64,000 bases of DNA from Corynebacterium pseudogenitalium (GCF_024453815.1 NZ_CP072934.1:2108001-2172000); one strand, 5' to 3'; shown: positions 43,892-52,824, counted from the stretch's first letter. Numbers and translations: made by a program. The notes: generated by a model from the letters alone, not told the origin.

Positions 43892-45700
43892 CTACCAAAC
43901 TACACGGGTACCGCTATGGATACCCAAATCCTCGCCTTGGCTGAGCCGTGCCTGTTCGTCGTCTGTGAGGTAGCTGAGGTAGGTGGAGGCGTCGTCGGAA
44001 AGCTGGAGGGTTCGGCCGTTACCCAGCGAGTATTTGATGTTCTTCCAGAAGCGTTCGCGGCTCATTGGCTCGCGGGACGTGGCGAGCAGCTCGGCTATTT
44101 CGGGGCTACGGAGTGCGGCGCGGGCTTGGCGCGCTTCCTCCTGGTCGATCCACTCGGGAAGCTTTGAGAGATCGACGGCCGTGTCCGCAACTTGCCATTC
44201 GGCGGCGAGCTGCTTGTCGTGTCCGACGCGCCCTTCGGGGTCGCGCGGCATACGGGCCGCGAGCGGCGTCGCAAGGCCGACGGTGTCGAGGACCCGGACG
44301 TCGAGCGGCGCGTTCATACTGGTCATCCCGAGGTTGATCAGGTAGAGCGACAACTGGTAGGCCTGCAGGTCACTGTCAGCCTCGGGGACGCGGGGGCGCG
44401 GGTACCAGGAGTAGAGCTCCGGGTCGCGGCTGATAAGCCCCGGTGCGATCTGCGCAGCACCAGCGTCGCGTGCCTCAATGACGACGTCCGCGTAGTTCGT
44501 CATGAGCTTCGAGGTCAGGAAGTCTTCGGCGTAGCGCGGCGGGTTGTCTGGTTCGCGATTGACGGCCATGGTCCAGAATTCGCGCTCGTCGACGATGCCC
44601 AATTCTTTGGCTGATCGCTCGTGAATGTCGTCGTCGAGCGGGTGAGCACGCACCACAATTATCGACGCCCACACCACCAACACCAGCGCGACCACCACGT
44701 TGAGGCGCGTCAGCGGGGCGGCCATCACCGGCAGCAGCAGCGCGAAGAGCGGCAGCAGCCACATGCGTCCGTGCATGAAGTCGCCGCCGACGCGCAGCAC
44801 GTACAGGATGTGGATCAGCGCGCACCCCACGACGAGTGCCACGATGGCGGCGCGGCGTCCGGTGACGAGGAAGCGTCGTAAAGAAATAAGGAGTACCGCG
44901 ATGACCAGCAAGAGCGGCAGGTACAGCGCGTAGGGCCCGATGAAGTCCCAGGCGTACTTGGCGCCTTCGGCCCACTCGCTGCCGGAGGCAGACTTGGCCA
45001 CCGCGGTGTGCGGGGTGAGCAGGCCGTAGTAGCCCATGCGGAAGATCTGGTATGCGGCGGGCACGGGCAGCGCCGCCGCCAGGATGCCGAGCGTCTTGCG
45101 CGGCGAGTACACCAGCAGGACCAGGCCGCTCAGCCCGCCGTAGAGTGCCAGCTCGGGGCGGACCAGCCAGGACAGTCCGCACCAGAAGGCCAGCCAGTAA
45201 CCGACCACGGGGGCGGCGCGGCGCGCGGTGCCGCCCGCCCACTGGACGAGTAGCGCCCACCACGCCGCCAGCCACAGCAGGGACAGGCCCCACTCCAGGC
45301 CAGAGGTGGCGAAGTCGCGCGCGGGCGGCAGGGCGAAGTACACCAGGATGCCCAGCGGCACCACCGGCGCGGCGCGCCAGAATTTGCCGGAAGCGTAGGT
45401 GGCCAGCACCGCCGCGACGACCGTGCACAGCAGCGCGAGCCACATCGCGATGGTTTCCAGGCGGGCGTCGCTGACCATCGCGAACGCGGTGATCAAGTAC
45501 TGCCACAGCGTGGAGGTGTTCGCCTCCACGCGCTCACCGGCATTGAAGACTGGGCCATTGCCGGCCAGCAGGTTGCGCACGGTGCGCAGGACGATGAGGC
45601 CGTCGTCAGACATCCAGCGCCTGGTCCACCCACCCCAAAATGCGAACACGCCCGCAATGGCGCACGACAGCAGCAGCGTCACCCGGGCGTTGATCTTCAT
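43892..45700 (-). CDS. aftB: Terminal beta-(1->2)-arabinofuranosyltransferase AftB
   Basis: A 602-residue GT-C protein with about ten membrane helices followed by a C-terminal soluble domain. The first loop has WMSDDGLIVLRTVRNL, whose acidic residues are expected to be catalytic. It adds the terminal arabinofuranose residues of arabinan, which carry the mycolates. It sits between the mycolyltransferase and ubiA genes, as in M. tuberculosis (Rv3805c). The ATG at 45700 is preferred, 13 bp after ubiA. Confidence 0.93.
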   Translation of the reverse strand: MKINARVTLLLSCAIAGVFAFWGGWTRRWMSDDGLIVLRTVRNLLAGNGPVFNAGERVEANTSTLWQYLITAFAMVSDARLETIAMWLALLCTVVAAVLATYASGKFWRAAPVVPLGILVYFALPPARDFATSGLEWGLSLLWLAAWWALLVQWAGGTARRAAPVVGYWLAFWCGLSWLVRPELALYGGLSGLVLLVYSPRKTLGILAAALPVPAAYQIFRMGYYGLLTPHTAVAKSASGSEWAEGAKYAWDFIGPYALYLPLLLVIAVLLISLRRFLVTGRRAAIVALVVGCALIHILYVLRVGGDFMHGRMWLLPLFALLLPVMAAPLTRLNVVVALVLVVWASIIVVRAHPLDDDIHERSAKELGIVDEREFWTMAVNREPDNPPRYAEDFLTSKLMTNYADVVIEARDAGAAQIAPGLISRDPELYSWYPRPRVPEADSDLQAYQLSLYLINLGMTSMNAPLDVRVLDTVGLATPLAARMPRDPEGRVGHDKQLAAEWQVADTAVDLSKLPEWIDQEEARQARAALRSPEIAELLATSREPMSRERFWKNIKYSLGNGRTLQLSDDASTYLSYLTDDEQARLSQGEDLGIHSGTRVVW

Positions 45701-45713
45701 TGCGCCAATGTTA

Positions 45714-46700
45714 CTAAGCCAGCGCTGGCACCACGTAAACTGCCAGCACAATGCACAGGATCCAGGCCGCGGCCAGCATCTGCAGCACGCGGTCTTCCAG
45801 GGCAATCTCGTCAGGCGCGCCGCCGTGACCACCGTCAACCTTCGCGGCGTAGCGCAGGATCGCGATCACAAACGGCACCATCGAAATCTGGTACCAGACC
45901 GCGGCCGCGCCCTCGACCGAGTTGGAGAGCTGGAAGCCCCACAGGGCGTAGCTCATCACGACGGCGGTCGCGGACAGGGTCCACACGAAGCGCAGGTAGG
46001 TGGCCGTGTAGCCCTCCAGAGCCTTGCGGATCTTCGCGCCCGTCTCCTGTGCCAGCAGCAGCTCCGCGTAGCGCTTGCCCGACGCCATGAACAGCGAACC
46101 GAACGCCGCGACCAGCAGGAACCACTGCGACAGGTCAATGTTCGCCGCCACGCCACCGGCCATGGTGCGCAGCATGAACCCGGAGGACACCAGCGCGATA
46201 TCAATGACCGGGATGTGCTTCCAGCCGAAGCAGTAGCCGAGCTGCAGCGCAATATAGATGCCAATCACGAGGGCGAGGGCGAAGCCGTCCGTCGCTAAGA
46301 AAGAGAGGCCAAGCGCTGCGACGATGAGCACCACCGCCATCGCGTAGGCCAGGTTGATCGGCAGCATGCCCGAGGCGATCGGGCGGAAGCGCTTCGTCGG
46401 GTGCTCGCGGTCGCTCTCCACGTCGCGGGCATCGTTGACAAGGTAGATCGAGGAGGCGCCGAAGCAGAACACCACGAACGCCAGCAGCACGTCCAGCGCG
46501 GTGCGCGAGGTCCACGCCTCCGTCCCAGCGGCCAGCGGAGCCGCCAGCACCAGGACGTTCTTCACCCACTGCTTCGGGCGAAGGCCCTTCACCATGGCGT
46601 CGGGAAGGTTCTTGGGCGGGACGCGTACCTGCTGGTAGTCGACGCCCTCGGTGTGGGGCTCTGGCTTCAAAAAGGGTTCGTGCGGTTGCGTGTTGCTCAC
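45714..46700 (-). CDS. ubiA: Decaprenyl-phosphate 5-phosphoribosyltransferase (UbiA family)
   Basis: The 328-residue polytopic protein has the prenyltransferase motif YLVNDARDVESDREHPTKRF at about residue 85, with NDxxDxxxD metal-binding Asp residues. It attaches phosphoribose to decaprenyl phosphate, the first step to decaprenyl-phosphoryl-arabinose. It starts at a GTG (46700) inside the stop region of the PAP2 gene, overlapping by 4 bp, so translation is coupled. The order matches Rv3806c-Rv3807c. Confidence 0.94.
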   Translation of the reverse strand: MSNTQPHEPFLKPEPHTEGVDYQQVRVPPKNLPDAMVKGLRPKQWVKNVLVLAAPLAAGTEAWTSRTALDVLLAFVVFCFGASSIYLVNDARDVESDREHPTKRFRPIASGMLPINLAYAMAVVLIVAALGLSFLATDGFALALVIGIYIALQLGYCFGWKHIPVIDIALVSSGFMLRTMAGGVAANIDLSQWFLLVAAFGSLFMASGKRYAELLLAQETGAKIRKALEGYTATYLRFVWTLSATAVVMSYALWGFQLSNSVEGAAAVWYQISMVPFVIAILRYAAKVDGGHGGAPDEIALEDRVLQMLAAAWILCIVLAVYVVPALA

Positions 46701-47200
46701 TTCAGCTGCCTTTCCACCTTGATCGTCGCTTTGGCGCACCCGGCGCCGAGCAAAGCACCGACAATAGTATCCGTCGGGTAGTGGACGCCAAGGAGGTTGC
46801 GGGAGAACATCATCACGGGCACGAGCAGCAGCGGCCACTTCTTGCCCGTGATGTCCATCAGGTGCACCGCGGCCGCGCCCGTGTTCGTCGCATGCGAGCT
46901 CGGGAACGAGAGCTTGGAGGGGGTGGCCACGCCAATGTTCACGCGGGGGTCATGCGGCCTTGGGCGCCGCACAATCCGCTTGATGACGACGCTCGCCGCG
47001 TGCGCCACGAAGGTGCCCACGCCCAGCGCCAGCCACTTCGAACGCCTCTTCTTGTCGACGCCCGCCCCGAGCCCCGCGACGGCCAACCAGCCAAGGTCGT
47101 GCTCGCCGAAGTGGCTCAGGCCCCTGGCCGCCTTGACGGCTGCCGGGGAGTACGCCGCGTTCTGGATCGCGACGAGGATATCAGCCTCACGCTTGCTCAT
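46697..47200 (-). CDS. PAP2-family phosphatase, probable DPPR phosphatase
   Basis: A 167-residue membrane protein with all three PAP2 signatures: KRIVRRPRP, SFPSSHATNTGA and SRNLLGVHYPTDTIVG. In the arabinan pathway it is expected to remove the 5-phosphate from decaprenyl-phosphoryl-5-phosphoribose, as proposed for Rv3807c. It lies between glfT2 and ubiA with overlaps on both sides (14 bp and 4 bp). Confidence 0.92.
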   Translation of the reverse strand: MSKREADILVAIQNAAYSPAAVKAARGLSHFGEHDLGWLAVAGLGAGVDKKRRSKWLALGVGTFVAHAASVVIKRIVRRPRPHDPRVNIGVATPSKLSFPSSHATNTGAAAVHLMDITGKKWPLLLVPVMMFSRNLLGVHYPTDTIVGALLGAGCAKATIKVERQLK

Positions 47201-49145
47201 CGAACACCTTCCCCCAGTTCTCTGCGCTAGTCAGCGCCGGTTTCGCGCTCTGGTACTGCTGGCGCAGTTCCTGCCAGCGCTCCTTGATTTCTTCCTGTAG
47301 CGCCTTGGTGTCGCGCAGCAGGTCGTCGGCAAGCGCCTTGTTGCGCTTGCGGAACGCCACACCCGTGCCACCTGCCGTGGCCACCGTCGCCGAGTCGAGG
47401 CGGGCCAGCGTGAACCAGCGGGCCTCCTCCGCGGTGAGGTTCAGCTGCGGCGCCTGCCAGTGCTCCTGGTTCTCCTGGGTGAACTGGTGGCGCAACGCCT
47501 TGACTGCCCACGGGATCTTCTTCAGCTTGGCCAGGCGCCCGCCGATGTTCTTGGTGGGTACGCCCGGCGCGCCCGTCGGCGCTGGCAGCTCCGTTGCGGA
47601 GGCGACGACCTTGGCGTCGTCGTAGTTTGCGCGGATCTTCTGGATGCGCGGCAGCGAGGTCTCGAGGATGTCGAACAGCTGGTCCGGGCCTGCGAGGAAG
47701 TCCTTCATGGCCTCCAGCTGGATGGCCATGGTGGAGTACTCCATGCACATGATGTGCTTGTAGGTGGACTTCAGCATGTTCTTCAGCATCGCGTCCGGGG
47801 AATCCGGGCCGTACAGGGAGGCGACGATGAGGCGGTTACGCATGTGGAAGTACGCCTGCCAATCGATGGCGTCGTCCTTATCGGCCCAGGCCATGTGCCA
47901 GATTGCGACGCCCGGCCAGGTGACCGTGGGGAAGCCGGCCTGCTTGGCGCGCAGGGCGTACTCGTTGTCGTCCCACTTGATGAACAGCGGCATCGGAAGG
48001 CCGAGCTTCTCCGCGACGACGCGTGGGAAGAGGTTCATCCACCAGCCGTTGTAGTCCACATCGACGCGGCGGTGCAGGGCACGCGACGTCGTCTTGCGAG
48101 GGTCCAGCTCTTCTTCCTCAGTGCCGAGGTAGCCCAGCGGGTACTTGGCAAAGTCATGGTCGTACACCGCGTGCTCCGCGGCGCGGAACATGAACACATC
48201 CTTATCGACGGCCTCTCCCGTCGTCCGCAGCTGCGACCGGTCCTGCAGGTTCAGCATCTGTCCGCCGACCAGGATGGGGGCCTTCGCGTAGCGGGCGGCC
48301 TGCACCGCGCGCAGGATCGAATCCGGCTCGATCGCGATATCGTCGTCCATATAGAGGATGTATGGGGCGTCCGTGGTGCGCAGCGCCTCGTACATGATGC
48401 GGCCGTAGCCGCCCGAGCCGCCCAGGTTGCCCTGGCGGAAGATCTGCAGCTTACCCTGCAGGTTCTTCTCCGCCTCCTTGAAGTCCGGCAGGTCCGACGG
48501 GTGCTGGTCGCCCTGGTCGGGCATCAGCACATCGGAGATCGATTCGAGCACGAACGGGTCCTCTGCCAGCGCGTGCAGGGCGTTGACGGCGTCGCGAGGC
48601 CTATTGAACGTCGGGATACCCACCGCGACCTGCTTCGGCTCCGGGCCGGTGGTCGTGCCGTCCGGCATCGTCTGGGCCTCCGGCTCCTTGTCGGAGAACC
48701 AACCCGCGTTGCGGATCGTCGTGTCCGTTTCCGCCGTGACGTCGAACCACAGCCAGCCGCCGTCCTCGAAGTTGCGCAGCGGCAGCACTACCTCCAGCAC
48801 GCCGTCGCTGGCCTCAGCGTTTTGCACAGCGATGCGCTTACCGTCGTGCTTCGAGCGGTAAATGGAGACAGTCGCCTGCCCCTCAACCTCCATCGCCAGC
48901 ACAACGTTTTCCAACTGCGACCAGCGCCGCCAATAGGATGCCGGGAACGCATTGAAGTACGTCTCGAAGGAAACTTCCTCCCCGGCGGGGATGGATACGC
49001 TCGTCCGGTCCGCCCACGTCAGGCGCTGCTTGTTCTGCTCTGCCTCGATGAGGTACAGCATGCGGACGTCGTGCGGTTCGCCCTTCTTCGGCATCAGCAC
49101 TCGCTGAAGGACTTCTACTGCAGTCGTGGTTTCCACAGGTCTCAC
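47187..49145 (-). CDS. glfT2: Galactofuranosyltransferase GlfT2
   Basis: A 652-residue enzyme with an N-terminal beta-barrel-like domain and a GT-A catalytic domain. The metal-binding DDD is in YILYMDDDIAIEPDS at about residue 266. The tract KWDDNEYALRAKQAGF supplies the probable catalytic acids, and AIWHMAWADKD the metal-binding His. It polymerises the galactan of arabinogalactan from UDP-galactofuranose in alternating beta-1,5 and beta-1,6 linkages. It ends the core gene run; accessory genes follow on the 5' side. Confidence 0.95.
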   Translation of the reverse strand: MRPVETTTAVEVLQRVLMPKKGEPHDVRMLYLIEAEQNKQRLTWADRTSVSIPAGEEVSFETYFNAFPASYWRRWSQLENVVLAMEVEGQATVSIYRSKHDGKRIAVQNAEASDGVLEVVLPLRNFEDGGWLWFDVTAETDTTIRNAGWFSDKEPEAQTMPDGTTTGPEPKQVAVGIPTFNRPRDAVNALHALAEDPFVLESISDVLMPDQGDQHPSDLPDFKEAEKNLQGKLQIFRQGNLGGSGGYGRIMYEALRTTDAPYILYMDDDIAIEPDSILRAVQAARYAKAPILVGGQMLNLQDRSQLRTTGEAVDKDVFMFRAAEHAVYDHDFAKYPLGYLGTEEEELDPRKTTSRALHRRVDVDYNGWWMNLFPRVVAEKLGLPMPLFIKWDDNEYALRAKQAGFPTVTWPGVAIWHMAWADKDDAIDWQAYFHMRNRLIVASLYGPDSPDAMLKNMLKSTYKHIMCMEYSTMAIQLEAMKDFLAGPDQLFDILETSLPRIQKIRANYDDAKVVASATELPAPTGAPGVPTKNIGGRLAKLKKIPWAVKALRHQFTQENQEHWQAPQLNLTAEEARWFTLARLDSATVATAGGTGVAFRKRNKALADDLLRDTKALQEEIKERWQELRQQYQSAKPALTSAENWGKVFDEQA

Positions 49146-49240
49146 TTTCGGTGCCTAGTTAGAGTTTCGTCCTAAGCGTAGTGCGTTCGCGGGCGCCGGT
49201 GCATGTTCGGCGCTCTCATATGTGGGTGCACATGAAAAAT

Positions 49241-49276
49241 CTGGCGGGCACCAACCCCCTTGTCGGTGCCCGCCAG
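49241..49276 (-). terminator. Strong rho-independent terminator of the 24-aa peptide unit
   Basis: CTGGCGGGCACC (49241-49252) and GGTGCCCGCCAG (49265-49276) form a perfect 12-bp stem. Reading the minus strand, ATTTTT follows. It lies 24 bp after the stop of the small frame at 49301. Confidence 0.88.
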
Positions 49277-49300
49277 TTCGCGTTCGCTCTGTGTTAGTTG

Positions 49301-49375
49301 TTAGTTCGATGCGCGGTCGATCGCCTCAAGGATCGTGCGCGTATCGTACGTGAGCAAGTATTTGAGGAACTTCAT
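49301..49375 (-). CDS. 24-residue peptide with its own promoter and terminator
   Basis: The minus-strand frame has ATG at 49375 and TAA at 49301. AAGGGAG lies 7 nt before the ATG. The peptide is basic at the start (MKFLKYLL) and charged later (TYDTRTILEAIDRA). It is too short for usual gene finders. Upstream are a -35/-10 pair with ideal spacing and a palindrome; downstream is a strong terminator. It could be a functional small protein, a leader peptide of a longer RNA, or part of an sRNA. Confidence 0.6.
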   Translation of the reverse strand: MKFLKYLLTYDTRTILEAIDRASN

Positions 49376-49431
49376 GACACTCTCCCTTCGGTTTTCATTT
49401 ACTTTGTTGCCCGTTTGTTAACTTGCTGTTT

Positions 49432-49479
49432 ACTTTAAAGAATTAGTGGGTGAAAGTCAAGCATTTATTTTCACCCACT
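49432..49479 (-). promoter_or_regulatory. Promoter of the 24-aa unit with an overlapping palindromic operator
   Basis: On the minus strand, TTGACT (49455-49460) and TAAAGT (49432-49437) are separated by exactly 17 nt. A perfect 11-bp inverted repeat, AGTGGGTGAAA (49445-49455) with TTTCACCCACT (49469-49479), overlaps the -35 box and the spacer. That placement suits a repressor site. Confidence 0.65.
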
Positions 49480-49572
49480 ATCTCGCTTTTCCGTTTACGC
49501 AGTTCAGAGCGACTTTTCGACGCCCCCACCGTTACCCCTGTGACTGGTGTGAAACTGTGCTAGGTTGCAACC

Positions 49573-50088
49573 ATGAACCGCAAAGCCCTCGGAGCCCTCG
49601 CAGCCTACTGCTGCGTCGTCATTGCGTTAACAATGTGTAAAGCGTTCTTCCGCATCGGCTACCTCTGGGACCCAGCCAACCAACGCCGCCGCGGACTCTC
49701 GCTACAGCCCCTCGCCGAGCTTCACGACGCCCAATCCTGGTTCGCGCCCCTCTTCGGCTACGGCGGCAACATCGCCTTCTTCATCCCCATCGGCGTGCTC
49801 GCATACGTTGCCTTCCGCGACGCCCGCTGGGCCGTGCTGTTCGGGTTCGGGCTGAGCCTGGCCGTCGAAACGGGACAATACATCTTCTCGCTCGGCTACT
49901 CAGATATCGACGACCTCCTCATGAACACCGTGGGCACCCTGGTGGGCGTCGGCATCGCGCGCGCATGCGGCCCGCGCCTGCACACCTTCTGGATCGTGCT
50001 CGGCTACGTCGTACCACTCTGCTTCCTCGGCCTCGTGTTCGTCGGCGAGCGCCTCGGCGACCCCTCCAAGGTCACCGAAGTCTACTGA
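49573..50088 (+). CDS. VanZ-family membrane protein
   Basis: The 171-residue protein has about five membrane helices and the VanZ tract GNIAFFIPIGVLAY followed by VETGQYIFSLGYSDIDDLLMNTVGTLVG, in which the ETGQ and Asp-rich segment is diagnostic. VanZ proteins are associated with teicoplanin resistance or envelope changes; the mechanism is unclear. The ATG at 49573 lacks a clear Shine-Dalgarno. It is followed 21 bp later by a 46-aa membrane peptide gene. Confidence 0.85.
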   Translation: MNRKALGALAAYCCVVIALTMCKAFFRIGYLWDPANQRRRGLSLQPLAELHDAQSWFAPLFGYGGNIAFFIPIGVLAYVAFRDARWAVLFGFGLSLAVETGQYIFSLGYSDIDDLLMNTVGTLVGVGIARACGPRLHTFWIVLGYVVPLCFLGLVFVGERLGDPSKVTEVY

Positions 50089-50109
50089 CATGCACTAGCC
50101 TTGCAACCT

Positions 50110-50250
50110 ATGGATTTCTTAATTGGCGGGGCAGGAATTTTGCTCTCCGCATTCGCGGCCATGTTCATCTCAGGCTCGACAGGCGCCATCATCGCGGCCG
50201 CCAGCGCGATCGTGGGCGTGGTGTTCCTTATTAAAGGTGCGCAGCGCTAG
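50110..50250 (+). CDS. 46-residue membrane peptide
   Basis: The frame runs from the ATG at 50110 to the TAG at 50250. It encodes two closely spaced hydrophobic segments, small-residue-rich (GGAGILLSAFAAMFISG and AIIAAASAIVGVVFLI), with a basic C-terminus KGAQR. It is 21 bp after the VanZ gene and probably co-transcribed. I do not recognise a family. It overlaps the 3' end of the convergent gene at 50247 by 4 bp. Confidence 0.6.
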   Translation: MDFLIGGAGILLSAFAAMFISGSTGAIIAAASAIVGVVFLIKGAQR

Positions 50251-50639
50251 CGCCGCCGCACCAGCTGGACCGCGCTCAACAACACCACCAGGCCGATGGG
50301 AATGAGGAACATAAAGAGGTTGATGATCGGCAGGGACATCTCCGCCCGATACTCTTCCCACCGCGCCACCGCCATCGACCCCCACCCGACCACCAGGCAC
50401 ACCGCGGCTACCCACGCCGTCACAACTGCCCTTCTGTAGCCGCGCCCCCACGCAGCTTGCGTGAACCAGACCGCGCCGCCCAGCGCAAGCAGCGCCGTCG
50501 ATGCCTCCACGATGCCGCACACCATGGTCATAGTCATGAATTCCACGGAGCTACCGAGCAGGATCTGCGTACCGATCGCCAGCGCGAGGCACACAACCAT
50601 CGCCGTCGCGTAGGTCCGGAGAATGCTTCGAGGTTCCAT
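50247..50639 (-). CDS. Small membrane protein of unknown function
   Basis: A 130-residue protein with four hydrophobic segments (residues about 10-30, 38-60, 70-88 and 105-125). The last is followed by VRRR. I do not recognise a family. The ATG at 50639 is used; an in-frame ATG at 50645 is possible. It is convergent with the VanZ pair. Confidence 0.65.
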   Translation of the reverse strand: MEPRSILRTYATAMVVCLALAIGTQILLGSSVEFMTMTMVCGIVEASTALLALGGAVWFTQAAWGRGYRRAVVTAWVAAVCLVVGWGSMAVARWEEYRAEMSLPIINLFMFLIPIGLVVLLSAVQLVRRR

Positions 50640-50671
50640 GTGCACATGGTACAGAGGTTTCCCCTCCTATC

Positions 50672-50703
50672 CTTTTGAAAAAGTTCCCCGCCCAACTTTT
50701 TCA
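50672..50703. repeat. Partial type A-like hairpin
   Basis: GAAAAAGTTCCC followed by CAACTTTTTCAG forms an imperfect hairpin like the left arm of repeat A2. The GTTTCCCCAGGT core is absent. It may be a decayed type A copy acting as a terminator between the genes at 50639 and 50742. Confidence 0.45.
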
Positions 50704-50741
50704 GTGACCACCACCCGCGGAACAGCACGTCAATCCCTCCG

Positions 50742-51962
50742 CTACGGACCCAACGCCCCAATCGGCGCAACAATCACACCGTCCGCACGCCTGTGGACCG
50801 GACCCCCTGAGGTCACGATGAGCAAAACTGTTTCCTGTTCAAGCTGATCCGCAAACCGTTTAAGCGTATCTGCGGCGTGGTCAAGAATCTCTGGCGTATA
50901 GCCAAGCTTCACTTCGACGAGTAAATCAACATCGTCAAAGCTGACTACAGCATCCACTTCGAGCTTTGTATTCAGCCTTGCGTGGTACACCGTCTTGCCA
51001 GTCAAAGCGCGTAATTCGTGCACAACGAGCGACTCAAACAGTTGCCCAAAATAGCGGGCATCCTGCATCAGATGATGTGGGCCTCGCTCAAGGACAGCCA
51101 TGGCGAACGAAGGGTCAGCGAGGTGACGCTTGGGAGACTTTCGCAACGTTGCTTTTGTCCTCAGGTGAGTCGACCAGGCTGGTTGATCCACGGAGACGAA
51201 AATCCGAGAAAGCGCGTCAAGGTAGTCACGCGCCGTATCGCGACTCACTTCGACGTCGGTTGCAATCGTCTGTAGGCCAAGCTCTGTCCCCACGGCTCTT
51301 GCAATAGAGCGCAAAACTCTACGAACCCGTTCCGAGTCGCGAGTCACATCCCCAACCGTGTGAATGTCTACGTCCGCGACTGTTTGCATGTAGTCGCGGA
51401 CGTTTTGAATGGCATCTTCCAAAGAAAGATCCATATTGTAGGGCAGGCCACCACGACACATCCGATTCGCTAAATCCGCAAATTCGAGCGGCGGAGTTGC
51501 AAAAGCAGGAGACTTACCAGCAACGACATCCCGCAAAGATACCGAGCCATCCGATTCGCCGGATTCAAATAGCGTCATGGTCGACATCGTCAATCGCGCA
51601 AATCTACCTGCCCCGGAGTGGCGAGTCGCGTTCACCCCAGGCGCTGTCGAGCCTGTGAAAATGAACTGCCCTTTCGCTTTGCGCCGATCAATTTCGTGTC
51701 GCGCAAAATCCCACAGGCGAGGATGCAGTTGCCACTCGTCGACAAGGCGAGGTGCCTCCCCATCGAGCAGCAACCGTGGATCGGTAGCCATCGCCAATGG
51801 GACGCTGGGATCGGTTTCAACATTCAAAATGCTTCCCGCTTGTCGGCTTGCCGTCTCTGTTTTCCCGCAGCCTTTTGGTCCCTGGATGAGCACCCCACCT
51901 TGCCGCCGAAGCGCTGCCTCTAATTGAGCGTCCGCAATGCGGGCAATATACGAATCCACCAT
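50742..51962 (-). CDS. AAA-family ATPase with DUF4143 (PD-(D/E)XK-like) domain
   Basis: The 406-residue protein has Walker A IQGPKGCGKTETA at about residues 26-38 and Walker B APRLVDEWQ at about 88. A DNA-binding-like middle region follows, then a C-terminal DUF4143 domain with LEVDAVVSFDDVDLLVEVKLG, a nuclease-like D...EVK pattern. Such proteins are common in genomic islands; a general function is not known. Three and a half copies of a 23-bp tandem repeat lie 36-116 bp upstream, suggesting autoregulation or a dedicated binding site. Confidence 0.88.
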   Translation of the reverse strand: MVDSYIARIADAQLEAALRRQGGVLIQGPKGCGKTETASRQAGSILNVETDPSVPLAMATDPRLLLDGEAPRLVDEWQLHPRLWDFARHEIDRRKAKGQFIFTGSTAPGVNATRHSGAGRFARLTMSTMTLFESGESDGSVSLRDVVAGKSPAFATPPLEFADLANRMCRGGLPYNMDLSLEDAIQNVRDYMQTVADVDIHTVGDVTRDSERVRRVLRSIARAVGTELGLQTIATDVEVSRDTARDYLDALSRIFVSVDQPAWSTHLRTKATLRKSPKRHLADPSFAMAVLERGPHHLMQDARYFGQLFESLVVHELRALTGKTVYHARLNTKLEVDAVVSFDDVDLLVEVKLGYTPEILDHAADTLKRFADQLEQETVLLIVTSGGPVHRRADGVIVAPIGALGP

Positions 51963-51997
51963 GAGGATAAATCATAGCCATGAACTGCCTATTCCGC

Positions 51998-52078
51998 ACT
52001 TTGAAATGGTTTCACTCGTCATTTTGAAATACTTTTACTCGGCAGTTTAGAATGGTTTTACTCGCCACTTTGAAATCC
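51998..52078. repeat. 23-bp tandem repeats upstream of the DUF4143 ATPase gene
   Basis: Three full units (51998-52020, 52021-52043 and 52044-52066) plus a 12-bp partial unit. Each reads like ACTTTGAAATGG then TTTNACTCGNC. The first 31 bp (51996-52026) recur exactly at 59079-59109. Confidence 0.85.
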
Positions 52079-52225
52079 ACTCCTACCAAAACCGAAAATC
52101 TGCTACAGCCTTGCCCCTGGCCTGGAATACGAGACACGTTGTGCGGTCCCGCTGCCGGGATAGCCGCGCGTAAATCCGCTAACGCCACCGAAGCCATTCC
52201 TATCCGCTCGACTGAGAGAGGCTTC

Positions 52226-52780
52226 ATGGCTACGTCTCCACCCTAGGCAGCTCAGGCTGCAGAAAATCGGCCGCTGTCCATTATGTTTGCGGCGGCGCTC
52301 GCTGCGTTTATCGCTACGTTTAATGAAACGTTCCTCAACGTCGGCTTCACCAACATCATGGCCGACTTCAACATTGGCGTCTCGACTGTCCAGTGGCTCG
52401 CCACGGCATACATGCTGGGCGCGGCCGTCATGACGCCCACCACGGGCTTCGTCTCCGACGGCGACGTGCTCGACGTCATCGGCGACTCCGTCCCGGCGCT
52501 CACCACACCGTATGCGCTGCTCGCGCACAACGACTCGACGGAGTTCGGTACCGACGTCGCCGTAGTCCTCGACCGGCCAATCGTCTCCATCGCGACCAAG
52601 TCCGTCATCACGGTCAACGTCAACAACGACCTCGGGCACATCTCCTCCATCCTCGCCGATAAACACCTAAAGAAGGCGCTGGTTGTGGCGGATGACGACA
52701 CCGTCGTGGGCACCATCAACCGCTCCGACATCAACCGCTACCTCGTATCGACGTTCGTCGACCCGGTCCCGAGCGCCTAG
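52226..52780 (+). pseudogene. MFS transporter-CBS gene with early stop and internal deletion
   Basis: An ATG at 52226 with a purine-rich site (GAGAGAGG) upstream opens MATSPP and then hits TAG at 52244. The same frame continues with two MFS helices (FNETFLNVGFTNIMADFNIGV and WLATAYMLGAAVMTPTTG). It then jumps directly into the end of one CBS domain (GFVSDGDVLD) and a complete second CBS half (VVADDDTVVGTINRSDINRYL). Helices 3 to 12 or 14 are missing. It looks like a drug-transporter-type MFS-CBS protein after in-frame deletion. It cannot transport. Confidence 0.75.
52729..52766. repeat. 38-bp direct repeat, left copy
   Basis: This block codes for INRYLVSTFVDP at the end of the CBS domain. 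An identical 38-bp copy in the same orientation lies at 57670-57707. Together they bracket the second iron-uptake cassette. Confidence 0.85.
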
Positions 52781-52794
52781 ACAAGGATTGCCCA

Positions 52795-52813
52795 TTAGGC
52801 AAGGCATACCTTA
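52795..52813 (+). promoter_or_regulatory. DtxR-type iron box 1
   Basis: TTAGGCAAGGCATACCTTA matches the DtxR consensus in both half sites. It lies 67 bp before the TTG start of the siderophore-binding lipoprotein gene. Confidence 0.8.
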
Positions 52814-52824
52814 GAGTGGTCACG

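Noticed and set aside
52103..52734. Two minus-strand frames over the MFS-CBS relic
   Set aside because: They are shadows of the plus-strand relic and lack any motif.
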